A DNA stretch of 19,335 nucleotides from Hyphochytrium catenoides (lineage: Eukaryota; Sar; Hyphochytriomycetes; Hyphochytriales; Hyphochytriaceae), in assembly GCA_900088475.1 (NCBI GenBank), contig FLMG01003619.1, positions 2,654 through 21,988 of the forward strand, in the 5' to 3' direction. The position numbers and the translations under genes were made by a program. A model generated the notes under the pieces. That model made no database searches. It was given only the letters and a program-made list of their open reading frames with translations, and was not told the origin of the DNA. Below are positions 1 through 8,867 of the stretch, piece by piece (positions within the stretch are counted from its first letter, which is position 1; each line of letters starts with the position of its first letter).

Positions 1-13
1 GGCTTTCTTCTTG

Positions 14-238
14 TCATCCCTGATTGAGCCATTTTGAGTCCTGTTCACGTCCTGCGGTTTTCTTGTCCTCCTTTTTAATTTCTGCTGTAGAGGCTCCAGA
101 GGGTTCGGGATCCGTAATGTGGTCCAGTAGTAGACCTAGCCCGTCCAGATAGGCTTCCAGTTTGACACTCCAGATAGGGTAGTCGTCTCGTCCTTGAAGC
201 TTGTTGGTGGATAGAGTTCCTGAGGTTTGAGAGTCCAT
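14..238 (-). pseudogene. Copia gag N-terminal fragment, probably frame-disrupted
   Basis: Translation from the ATG at 236-238 gives 74 residues before a TGA at 14-16. Residues 11-35 carry the gag hallmark (K-L-Q-G-R-D-D-Y-P-I-W, then Y-L-D-G-L-G-L), typical of Copia-like gag polypeptides. A family member would continue for hundreds of residues, with an acidic/basic stretch ending near D-x-K-A. Here the frame stops just before such a stretch, while another frame continues as D-D-K-K-K-A at 1-18, suggesting a small indel. The ATG at 238 was preferred over upstream in-frame codons because the gag similarity begins a few residues after it. In a live element this protein would form the cytoplasmic virus-like particle. 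Confidence 0.5.
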
Positions 239-417
239 TTTCTCTGGAGTAGAGGGATACGAGAGTTTTGATTGCAGGGTCGTGATCTCCGTGAAAAACT
301 TGGTGTTCCAGTATTTTTGACAGTATTTTGACAAAATGTCAAAATTGCTGCTCCAAATGGTGTCAAATAAGGTATATTTCACACCGCAGACTGTAATCTA
401 ATCCGATAAAAGGGAGT

Positions 418-857
418 TGTTGTAGAATGTATGGGATATTCGAAGACTATCTTATTTGAGCTTCCATGTCGCCTTATAAGCTAAATTGAGTACTCTCTAG
501 CGTGTGGGACCCTATAGGTTCTATAGGTTATAGGGTCCAGAATCTATTTGCTCCTATTCCGAATAGGAAAAGGTTGCTCTCCTATAGGCATAAGCCATAG
601 TTAATTTTAGAGCTCCTCTTCTTCTTTCATATCTCTGCTCCTACTTGGAGTTTGGGACTGTAACTCGCACAGCTGACCTGGTACATCTTAGTCCTATGAA
701 GTATGATCCAGATAGTCCATAGTTCAACAGGAGTCAGAGAATGCAGAAGTGAAAGGGCCTTTATGAACCGAAATCCAATTTGTAACGCGAGCGCATCACT
801 GTAGAGCCGAGACATATCGCTTGCGGGGTGTGCGAATTGAACCCAGCTTTCAGAACA
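418..857 (-). repeat. Probable 5' LTR of the Copia-type element
   Basis: In element orientation this 440-bp segment begins TGTTCTGAA and ends TTCTACAACA, giving the TG...CA ends and short imperfect inverted repeat (TGTT/AACA) expected of LTRs. It lies just upstream of the gag leader. It holds a perfect hairpin (507-538), a TATA-like CATAAAG near 765, and several CTATAGG repeats. The boundary at 857 is inferred from the end motif alone; other CA dinucleotides nearby could be the true edge. Confidence 0.4.
507..538. repeat. Perfect 10-bp inverted repeat (hairpin) in LTR
   Basis: GGACCCTATA at 507-516 is the exact reverse complement of TATAGGGTCC at 529-538, with a 12-nt loop. The loop overlaps a tandem direct repeat of CTATAGGTT (512-520 and 521-529). 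It lies in the part of the LTR that would be transcribed near the R/U5 region, where a hairpin could act in 3' end formation or packaging; that role is inference. Confidence 0.6.
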
Positions 858-2740
858 AAAACTTCTTTTGTTGTAATCTCATTTTAGCTGAGATGCATCA
901 ACCTAGCATCCTGTCCTTAGATATATGGAGCTGACGATGGCTGTGACGTGTCACGCAACACTCAAAAAGTCGAGGAAGACGGGAAGACCGCAGGAGGGCT
1001 GATAAAGCTTCTTATTGAGACCCGAGAGAGACGGAGCGGCCGGAGGAGGGGGAGCAGAGACAACACAGACGAATTGAAAGGAAAGAGGAAACAGAAGAGA
1101 GAGAAAGAGAAAGAGAGAGTGAGAGAGTGCGAGAGATGAGGAGCCATGACTCATCACTAATCGAGTAGAAGTCTCTCCATTCTTCACTCATTCAATCACT
1201 CGCTACTAGTGAGAGTCCTACTAGAACTACTACCCTAGCGACAGACGAAATGATGGTCAACAGACGCAAGTGAACCAAGCATCTTCCACTAATGATGCAG
1301 CCGAAGTCTGGATTACGCACTATTATCTTCTGACTAGATACTTTCGTCCTCGCTCCTCCTCCTAGTTGTTATTGTTGTAGTGAGCGTTTGCGGGGCGTTG
1401 TGATGATAGTGATGAGGAGTAGTTCGGTCCCGTCTCCAGCCCGAGACTGATGGATCAGTTCTCGAGTCTGAAAAAAGGAAACAAACAGAATAAGTACAAC
1501 ACCCCAAAAAAAGTAGCAATTGTCTTCTGAGCCTCATCGACGCCATCATCGTAGCGTCGTAATAATGTTAGGACAGAGATCTAACTGGAGCCAGCAGGAG
1601 GGATGTTCCTGATGTCGCTGGATAATAATCGTAATATGAGAGACTGCTGCAGGTCTCGAGAGAGTAGAGAGAGAGAAGGTGCTCTGTCTGTACCTTGGCT
1701 GGCCAGGCCTCAGTCCAGACAAGCACCACGCAGAGGAAGACTTCGGTCGCGGGAACACAAGCAAGTGGTAAAGGGTCTTCTACTTCAGAAAGAAGTTTAT
1801 TAACTGAGATATCGAGGGTAAGAGGGAGTCTCCCTTGCGAGAGAGTCATTCTACCTGAGAAATGCAAAGAGAAATATGCAAGAGAAGTAGTGTCAACAGG
1901 CTACTCTAATAACATGCAAAGAGAAAGAGGAAGGAAAGGGAAAAGGAAGAGAGCACCCTTCGTCAGAGCCATTCGTTGCCGACTCTAGTCGGGACTACCC
2001 GTCCCGAGAGTACTCTCAAAGAGGAGAGGCCACATCCCATACACCGGTCGATCCGTGTCTTCTAGAGCGCAATCATGTGGTTGTCAGAAGAGGAGATATA
2101 CATTTAACAATAATGCGGTAGTAGCCTTGGGCCAAGGACCTCAAGTAGACGCTAGTTCTGACACGGACTAGGCTAACTCCAACTTCCTACCAACTGCCTT
2201 TTTTTTGCTGCGTCGTTGAGGAGTGCGGCTGACAACAATATACTTGTTGAATAATGATCATAATAAAAAAGTAATAACTGCTGGAGGCAGTTGGCACGGT
2301 TGCTACTGCTTCACTACTCTCGCAAGAAGGCTGAGGAGGAGGAGAGGGAAACAAAGGAGCACGGAGCGCCAAAGAAGAGAAAATAATAGATCTACGGAAG
2401 GATCCGAGGAGGAGGAGGAGCCGACCTTTCTCCGCCGCTTCTATTTATAAACCAACAAATCCTATATGGAAGGATCTATAGAATCTCAAACAATTGTCAT
2501 CTTCTGCATCACACCTGCAGGTAGTGGTTAAGTCGCCGACCCCAGAAGACATCATGAACGAAGACGGCTGAATAGGCGAGGCAGCTGCTGACCTTACACC
2601 TGCGGCGCCATCATCATCATCATCCATCAAATCCTCTCGTCGTCTCCCGTCATTATTACAGTACTGTAACCCTCCTCCCTCTGGGAACTGAGTTACATTT
2701 AGAATTTGTATGAGCGTATTCCAGATCGATCGAGATACAA
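858..2740. other. Intergenic region, no supported gene
   Basis: No open frame here shows a family motif, and none can be joined to a neighbour with good splice sites. Composition is strongly purine-skewed on the plus strand in blocks (about 950-1140 and 1640-1960), which generates Arg/Glu/Lys-rich or Ser/Leu-rich spurious frames. Small repeats include a (CAT)5 microsatellite at 2609-2623 and a direct repeat of ATGCAAAGAGAAA near 1862 and 1914. A TATA-like TATTTATAAA lies at 2442-2451 but leads to nothing recognisable. Non-coding exons or an RNA gene cannot be excluded. Confidence 0.5.
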
Positions 2741-3345
2741 AGATTTGGCATGTGCTGTCCTTCCTTCCTTCCTCCTCCCTCCTCTGCTCCCTTCCCTCTC
2801 CTTTGCTGTCTGTTGAGTAAAGCTGCGCCTGCCGCCCCTCCTCCTCCCTTGTTGGTGGTCGTCCTCCTCTTCCGGAGTCGTAGCCTGCTGGCTCTCCCGC
2901 CTGTGAGCTCCTCGTCACTCATTCATAACCACCGTCATCTTCTCTTCTTCTACTTGGGTTCGCCCTCTCTCTCTTTTCTCTCTCTTTGTATCATCTGTGT
3001 TTCTCCCTCTCTGTGTTTCTCCCCCTCTCTTCTGTCTCTGTGTTTCTCTCACAGGTCTCTTCTCTTACTCGTCCCCACTCTCACCGTCCCTTCAACCTTC
3101 CTCCCTTCTCCGGGGGTTCTTGCTTGTCGTTGGCGTTCACTGGCCCAGCTCTCTTTCACTTAACCACTTAGCATTGGGCTCAGATCTTAAAGCATAGCGC
3201 TCTACACTGTTGCTGCGCTGCCTCACTTCCCCTCGTCTCTCTTCCCCCTGACCTTCCCTTGATTGTTTTCTCTCTGCGTTGGTCCTCCGACATCTGCCTT
3301 CGCACCGTCTCCTGCCTCCCACTGATTACCAGTTGTTGCTCGCAG
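2741..3345 (+). promoter_or_regulatory. Long CT-rich tract upstream of AP2 gene (promoter, 5'UTR or 5' intron)
   Basis: From about 2751 to 3310 the plus strand is dominated by C and T (CTTCC, TCTCTC and TTTCTC runs). It ends in an excellent acceptor, TTGTTGCTCGCAG at 3333-3345, six bases before the first in-frame ATG of the AP2 gene, with a CTGAT branch-like sequence at 3323. The simplest reading is a 5'UTR intron, or an intron behind an undetected upstream coding exon. Similar CT-rich DNA is seen within definite introns of this window (13110-13185). Confidence 0.4.
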
Positions 3346-3351
3346 TCCGGG

Positions 3352-4942
3352 ATGTTTCTTCGGCGACTCTTCCTGACGCCTTCGGGACAACTCAGCAGCC
3401 GAAGGGAAGAGCTCCTCACCGCACTCAAACCGCGAGATTTCGTCTTTGCCCCGCCTCTGAAGCCATCCAGAAGAGGAGGACGCGGACAAAGAGAGGACGC
3501 GGGCGATGACTTCCTTTGGGGCCGTGTGCTGTCACTGGAGGACCCTGCGGCGATCCCGGTGCAGCTGTACAATTTTGCTTCCCCTGGAGGCGGCGTACAG
3601 GGCCTTAGGACGACAGGAGCTCAAGGCTTGGTTTCTCCCGACAAAATGGTTCTCCTGGACAAGACGCTGCTTGTCTTCGACCCGTCGCGGCGGCTGATGC
3701 TGTATCTAGGCGGCTCCTCCTCTTGCCTGAAGTTGGAAGCAGCCAAGCTCTGCGGCGATCCGGAGGTGCTGCGCAAGGTAGAGAGAGAGACAGATGCAGC
3801 ACAGAAGGGGGGACGGGACGATCAGGGAGGCTTAGAGAGTAAGCGGCGGCGCCACGGAATGGAAGGAGGAGCGGGAACAGGGGGAAGCAGAAGCAAGCGG
3901 AGGACGAGGGCATCTCAGCGGCCTCGAAGTTCCGAGGAGGCGGACGGGTTTGCAGAGGCAATGGAGGAGTTCATCAGGAAAGAGGCAGAGGAGGAAGCGA
4001 GAAGAGAGAAGAGTGATGGATCCGTGGGCAGGAGGAGAGGTGATAGACCAGAAGAAGGAGGCGGCAAGGAGCTTTCAGGAGCGGGGACAGCTCTCGAGCC
4101 ACTGGAAATTGAGATCAACGAAGTCTTTCCTGAGCCGCGATACTCCTCGCCGCGCCACCTGCCACCGGCTGCTCCTCTAGGCGAGGAATATAAGATCTCT
4201 GCTTCTTCTTCTGCTCACTTGGGCTGGCCAGCTCGCCCACCACTGCAGGGCAGGAGGATAGGTGACTCCAAAGCTCCCCGCTCGCACTCTAGTCACGAGG
4301 TAGAGAAGCTTTGGGAGGAGGGACAGAGGGACATGCACGGAGGGGGAGCTTCGAGTGTGAACGCGCCTGAAAAGGTGCTTACAAGGCCTCGCGAGGGGCG
4401 GCGACCGCTATCATTTAGAAGATCTCTCTATCGCGGGGTCACCTTCAATGGCAAGAGATGGCTGTCACATCTAAAGTATGACGTCACCGTAGTTCCTCTG
4501 TGACAGTATTTGAGATCCACTCTTCCCTCCTTTCGTCTGGACTCCTCCGCTTTCTATTGCTTTTTGTGTGTGTTCTAAGCCTGCACGTAAGCCTCCCTGT
4601 TCCTCCTATAGTGTTCCCTTCCATCCTCGGTCTACAGCAGCTCAGTAGCTCACTCACACCTTACTCCTGTGCCCCAGCGTCAGAGGGAAGCCAATGGCGC
4701 TCGGAATCTTCGACTCGTCGGTAGAGGCGGCGTACGCTTACGACGAGGCGGCGCGACGCTACCTGGGGAGAAACGCTCGAACCAACTTTGGAATGGCAGT
4801 GGAACTGAATGTGTCCCGAACGAGTTTAGAGGAGATTGAACCGACGAAGGGACAGTACCTTCAGGCTCTCCTCTACGGCCAGGGAATACCGGGGAAGCCC
4901 TCTCGTGCCAGAGCGAGCCCAAACACAGTTCCTCGGTGTTAA
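3352..4942 (+). CDS. AP2/ERF-domain transcription factor, two exons
   Basis: Probable nuclear DNA-binding regulator, 460 aa. Exons are 3352-4475 and 4684-4942; the 208-nt intron (GTATGA...GTCAG) splits the AP2 domain. Joining restores the domain at about residues 358-410: Y-R-G-V, K-R-W, then the block G-K-P-M-A-L-G-I-F-D, A-A-Y-A-Y-D-E-A-A and finally G-R-N-A-R-T-N-F. This is a compact AP2 fold with a short first half, unlike plant ERFs. Residues 1-140 form a well-ordered-looking region (G-R-V-L-S-L-E-D-P-A, L-Y-N-F-A-S-P-G-G-G) that I do not recognise. A charged, low-complexity linker follows, with NLS-like clusters K-R-R-R at 164 and K-R-R-T-R at 182. The start at 3352 is the first in-frame ATG after a strong acceptor at 3345; an extra upstream exon is possible. 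The frame stays open from 3259. DNA binding follows from the family; the target is unknown. Confidence 0.85.
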
Positions 4943-5405
4943 ATATATGTTTGTCTTTGTTTTTATCACTGACATTGCTCCTGTTAGTCATTCCTCTCCT
5001 GTGCCCGATTCACACCTCAACCACACCGATCCTGTTCTCTTTCGTAGCTAGACTTACTTGTCCAGGCCATTGGCCTCGTCGTTACCTCTCTCTTCCATCC
5101 TCTAGTGTGCATTTATAAGATGAACCTACTGCCTGACCGTGAAAAATTCTTCTCCCCGTTAAATCGAGAATAGTAAACGGCAGAATGAAGGTGGGAAGTG
5201 AGGGGAGCAGGGTGGAAGGTCTTCCCACATGGAGATGACGAAGAATGGGCCGAATAAGCGGGAAGAAGGAAGTCCTCAACAAGCAAAGCAGCCCCACTTC
5301 GGAGCCGAGTTTACTTTATTATTTGCAGCTCACACCCGTTCACGAAGTGCTAGAGCCAGCTGACATGATGAAGACATGTAGGGGACAACGGTTCTCTTAA
5401 TCTCT
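4943..5405. other. Convergent intergenic region between AP2 gene and desaturase
   Basis: About 460 bp hold the 3'UTRs of two converging genes. No open frame with family features is present. The plus-strand side has T-rich DNA just after the AP2 stop (4945-4970) but no AATAAA; the minus-strand side carries one (separate entry). Confidence 0.6.
5315..5320 (-). terminator. Polyadenylation signal AATAAA for desaturase
   Basis: On the minus strand AATAAAGTAAA begins 86 nt after the desaturase stop codon, a suitable distance for a polyadenylation signal. It is the only exact AATAAA I saw on the correct strand downstream of this gene. Confidence 0.5.
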
Positions 5406-8400
5406 TTAACCCATGTGCACGGTGGCCCCCTTGCCCTCTGCTCCCATCTGCTTGAGCAGATCAACGTGTGCATGGAAGGCAGTTATAAAATCAGGGAGCA
5501 CATTGTATCTAATCCCGTGCTTCTTGCAGACCTCCATGATGATCGGAGCCAGGGCAGGGTAGTGATACTGGGCACACAAGAAAGGTAGAATAGCAGTAAG
5601 AAGGCGGACAATGAGAGGGTGTCAGAGAAAGCGTTATGGCAAGTTGTGGAGCTATCGCTGTACCTGCGAGATGCCAGGGAAGAGGTGGTGAACGGTTTGA
5701 TAGTTCAGCGCCCCTGCCATGAAGGTCATCAGGTAATTGCCATGCGAATAGTCCACAGAGGACTTCACCTACATAGAAAGCGAGATAGCCAGAAAGCCAA
5801 ATGAGATAGGCCCAGGGAGCTGGGGAGCGGACCCTTGACAGAAGAAGCCTCAGTGAGCGGAGACAGCGGCAGCCTTAATAAGAGGTGTCGTTCAGGGACT
5901 TGGGAGGAGTCGACCTCCAAGAGCTTGGGAGGTCCGGAGGTGACGAACAGTACTGACCCTCCTAGAATCTTCCTTACCTGAGACACCGCCCACTCGTCCT
6001 CGATGGCACTTTTCTCCTTGTCGCCCAGAGGAAAGTCACAAGCAGTGGAGACGTGACTCACCTGAGAAAGATTATGTCAGAGCGTTAGAGTCAAGCGTTA
6101 GAGCTCAAGAATGAGAGATAGAACGTTAATAAATAGGGAAGACAAGGATAGGAACGGAAGCAGGGCCCAGGGACTGCCTGGGTTGCAGGTGTTGTCCAAA
6201 CCGTGGAATGGAACTTTCCCTACCTGAAAGTTGAAGGCAAGGTACCAGCCGCTCACAAACTCGGCGAGTAAGAAGAGCCCCCAGTACTGCGGACCAGGCA
6301 CACGCAAAACCACGAGCGGGAATACTATCCTCCACAGCAGCCACACAGTCTTCGGACGCGAGAGAAAAGGACAAAGAAGCAGTTGCCATATTAGGCTTCA
6401 CTATTCTGCATGTGCTAAACCGAAGCTTTCCGATGCTCTCCGCCCACATCCCTGAGTTTCTCGCTTACTCTTTGACCCGAATTGAGCTCTTACGGTCTAT
6501 TTACTGCCTCCCAATGGTAAACCTCACCTTAGATATGAAGAGCTCTGCCCACCATGATACTGGGAGGGGGTTGACCCTCTGAGGACCATTAGTCTGCCCA
6601 AAGAATGTATCGGTGAAGTCCTGGACCCGGAACTTGAGTCCAAGAAAGCCATAGAGCGGCGGCAGATAGAGGTGCTGGTAGGCGTACATCGGCTTGAACA
6701 CCTACGGCAAACAAGACGAGGGTCAAGTCATATACGGGAAAGGTTAGCGCAGGACCTATCAAAAACGAAGGTCCTTAAGGAAAGTGCGTTTCGAGACGCA
6801 GGTGGAAAGCGAGACAAAAGACGAGCAGATGAATATCGCCGTGAAGATTAGACTCGGGCAATGAGGTACAGGCAACCGGAGCAGAGAAAGAAGACATGGA
6901 GACTGAAGGCACAGTAGCTAGCGCCCAACCTGGCGGTCCACCAGGCGCCTCAGGTCTCCCTCTTTAGCAGCTGGTAGGTCAGGATCAGCCAGGAATACGT
7001 TGGTGTAGACGTGATGGCCCACGACGTGCTGGTAGAGCCACGAGGTAAAGGAGCAACCCGCGAAGAAGTCAAGTGAGAAGCGGCCCACAGTCTGCCAGAG
7101 ACGTGGGGAGTAGGAGGCTGCGCCATGAGAGCAGTCATGCATGATGTGCAGCAACACCAACGCCTGGCAAACACCGAATATCGTTGCCGCAGCAATCTGA
7201 AGCCAACAACGCCAAAGTTAGCGAGCGGGATAGAGTAACGCAAGGAAGTAGCTTATCGTGTCAGGTTTCTAGTCAACACTACACAAAGGGAAAGTAGAGA
7301 AGGAAGCAAAGATGTCTTTGTCCAGCGATCGGACACTGTAGAAGCAGTTCTCGAGAAATAGAAGAGATGGAGGCATGTCCGGTTGATGGGAAAGGGTGTC
7401 ATGAGAACTCACTCTTCCGCCCCATCCATCCAGTCCCAGAAGGGTAGTGAGGTTGTTCATCACTGCAAAGCAGTAAAAAGCCACCCCGAAGACAAGGGCC
7501 ATCCTCCAGGCGCCAGCCCATGGCGCTTTGGGGTTAAGATTGTTCCGCTCGAAGTATTCCTTCACCTTCTCAGAGCACTCCCTGCGGTGCGATAGGTAGG
7601 TCACTAAAGAGCTGACCTCTACCCACCTCTTTCCCTTGAACCTCTTTGACTTCCGTTGATCAACAACCCTCACCTTCTGAACCATTGTTGATAGCCTTAT
7701 CTTACTCGTGGTCGCACCCTCTCACTTGCAATCCTTACACTCATGGTACTCTCTCTTCCCCTCTCTGGCCTCTCTCTCTCTGTCTTCCCTTTCTTGCTCT
7801 GACTCCAGCCTGACCTGTAGAAGCCAGAGTCAGGCTTGTATGCAGGGAACTCCGTGGAGCTGAGGGCGCCGATCTCGTACTTGGCGAGAATCTTTTCGGG
7901 TCGATCGGAGAACGGATGGTAGGAGAGAAAGGCATCAGTGCTCTCCCTCCCAGCAAAGAGAAGGAGCAAGTCTCGGCCCCCGGGGTGCTTGTCCAACCAA
8001 TCTAACGAGAAGGGCGGCAGGTAAGATCAGAGCGCATACCTACCAGTGACAAGACCGGAAAGAAGATCTAACTTGACAGAATGATATGTTGGGAAAAAGA
8101 TGAGAGGAAAGTGGTCGGTCCTGCGACTGGAGCAATGAAACGTAGCCATGGAAAGGGCTTTTTTGGGGACAGTAGCGCGAAGCAAGACTATGAAGAGCCT
8201 AGGCGCCACTAATGGGAGATAACGGGGAGGCAGAGCGCCTTAGCAAAAAATGGCAAACTGCAGTATATAGCAACAAGGAGAGAAAATGCGAGTTCATAAG
8301 GAGGAGGTGAGCGCGATGCGAGGGAATAGGAAGAGGAGGAGTTACCAGTTATGTCGTAGACCTTTCCCTTAACGGAGACCCACGCAGACTCGGGCGTATT

Positions 8401-8867
8401 GTGCGCCGCCACCTCCTCCCACGTGTACTTCTTAAGCTTCCCCGCGGGATCTGCAGGCTCTAGGGGAGAGGTGGCACCCAACTTTTTCCTGTTGGTCAGC
8501 CCTTCTAGGAAGCGCATTAATTACGAGGGTTTTGTGAGTGATCTGTGTGTGGCGTATGGGGGGAGGAACGAGAGAGAGGACGAACAGGAACGAACAATCT
8601 TAAAGCAAGGCGCGACGCAGTGAGATGACAAGGAAGAACGAGCGAACGGGGAAAGAAGGTTAAGAGAAGGGAGGCAACATTAGTCAATCAGAGCCAGGAG
8701 GAATGGGTAGGTCAATGCGAGAAAGGGCGATGACAAGGAGCCAGACGCGCAGAATGCAAAATAAGCACCCGCCCACAGACGGTGGAAGGAACAGCGCTAG
8801 GATGTGGCTCTTGACCAATAAGATTCCTACCGTGAGCGGGCGCCGCTGCATTGTCTCCGTTCGCCAT
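5406..8867 (-). CDS. Delta-5 front-end fatty acid desaturase with cytochrome b5 domain, ten exons
   Basis: Membrane-bound ER desaturase of long-chain PUFA synthesis; delta-5 members turn 20:3n-6 into arachidonate and 20:4n-3 into EPA, with electrons from the fused b5 domain. Exons: 8867-8831 (putative), 8504-8346, 8001-7815, 7581-7413, 7196-6930, 6701-6528, 6349-6224, 6061-5978, 5768-5664, 5567-5406; all nine introns are GT-AG. Model length is 489 aa. The b5 domain has HPGG at 71-74 and the second haem-ligand histidine at H94. Histidine boxes are HDCSH (204-208), HVVGHH (241-246) and QTVHH (425-429); Gln opening box 3 marks front-end enzymes. Hydrophobic stretches lie at about 155-182, 187-202 and 334-370. 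The QxVHH form and the following FPGISQYHYP block match the fungal (Mortierella-like) and stramenopile delta-5 group, so delta-5 is favoured over delta-6 or delta-4; regioselectivity is inferred. The start is uncertain: ATG 8867 has a good context (agcATGG) and its intron joins in frame, but ATG 8517 would give 481 aa without exon 1. Confidence 0.92.

Larger units (their letters stand above)
1..857 (-). mobile_element. Copia-type LTR retrotransposon, 5' part, cut by window edge
   Basis: The element is read on the minus strand: a probable 5' LTR (857 down to 418), an untranslated leader (417 to 239), then the start of gag (238 down to 14). The identification rests on the gag N-terminus, which resembles the Copia/Ty1 gag block (a K-L-x-G-x-x-Y-x-x-W core followed by L-x-x-x-G-L), and on plausible LTR ends beginning TGTT and ending AACA. 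Protease, integrase and reverse transcriptase would lie beyond position 1, so integrity cannot be judged. No recognisable tRNA primer-binding site follows the LTR; the first bases of the leader read ACTCCCTTTTATCGG in element orientation. A 5-bp target duplication cannot be tested because the other end is missing. Confidence 0.65.

Noticed and set aside
627-815. 62-codon minus-strand frame
   Set aside because: It lies wholly within the probable LTR and has no similarity to a known protein.
828-852. tRNA T-loop-like GGTTCAATTCG on the minus strand
   Set aside because: The flanking bases do not pair as a T stem, and no acceptor or anticodon arm can be built around it.
948-1187. Overlapping frames on both strands (Arg/Glu/Lys-rich on plus, Ser/Leu-rich on minus)
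   Set aside because: Purine-run low-complexity DNA opens both strands; no conserved block and no splice partner.
2445-2918. 157-codon minus-strand frame with an Asp run
   Set aside because: The Asp run comes from the (CAT)5 microsatellite, other frames overlap, and there is no family similarity.
2750-3163. 137-codon plus-strand frame rich in Ser, Leu and Pro
   Set aside because: It is a by-product of the CT-rich tract, which opens several frames at once; no family motif.
4500-4724. Plus-strand frame across the AP2 intron
   Set aside because: It is explained by the intron 4476-4683; splicing it out restores the AP2 domain in another frame.
7269-7685. Minus-strand frame with an ATG at 7685 that runs into the desaturase exon
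   Set aside because: The conserved part begins only at 7581, after the acceptor CACCGCAG, which joins in phase to the donor at 7814. The residues from the ATG at 7685 to 7582 are intron read-through.
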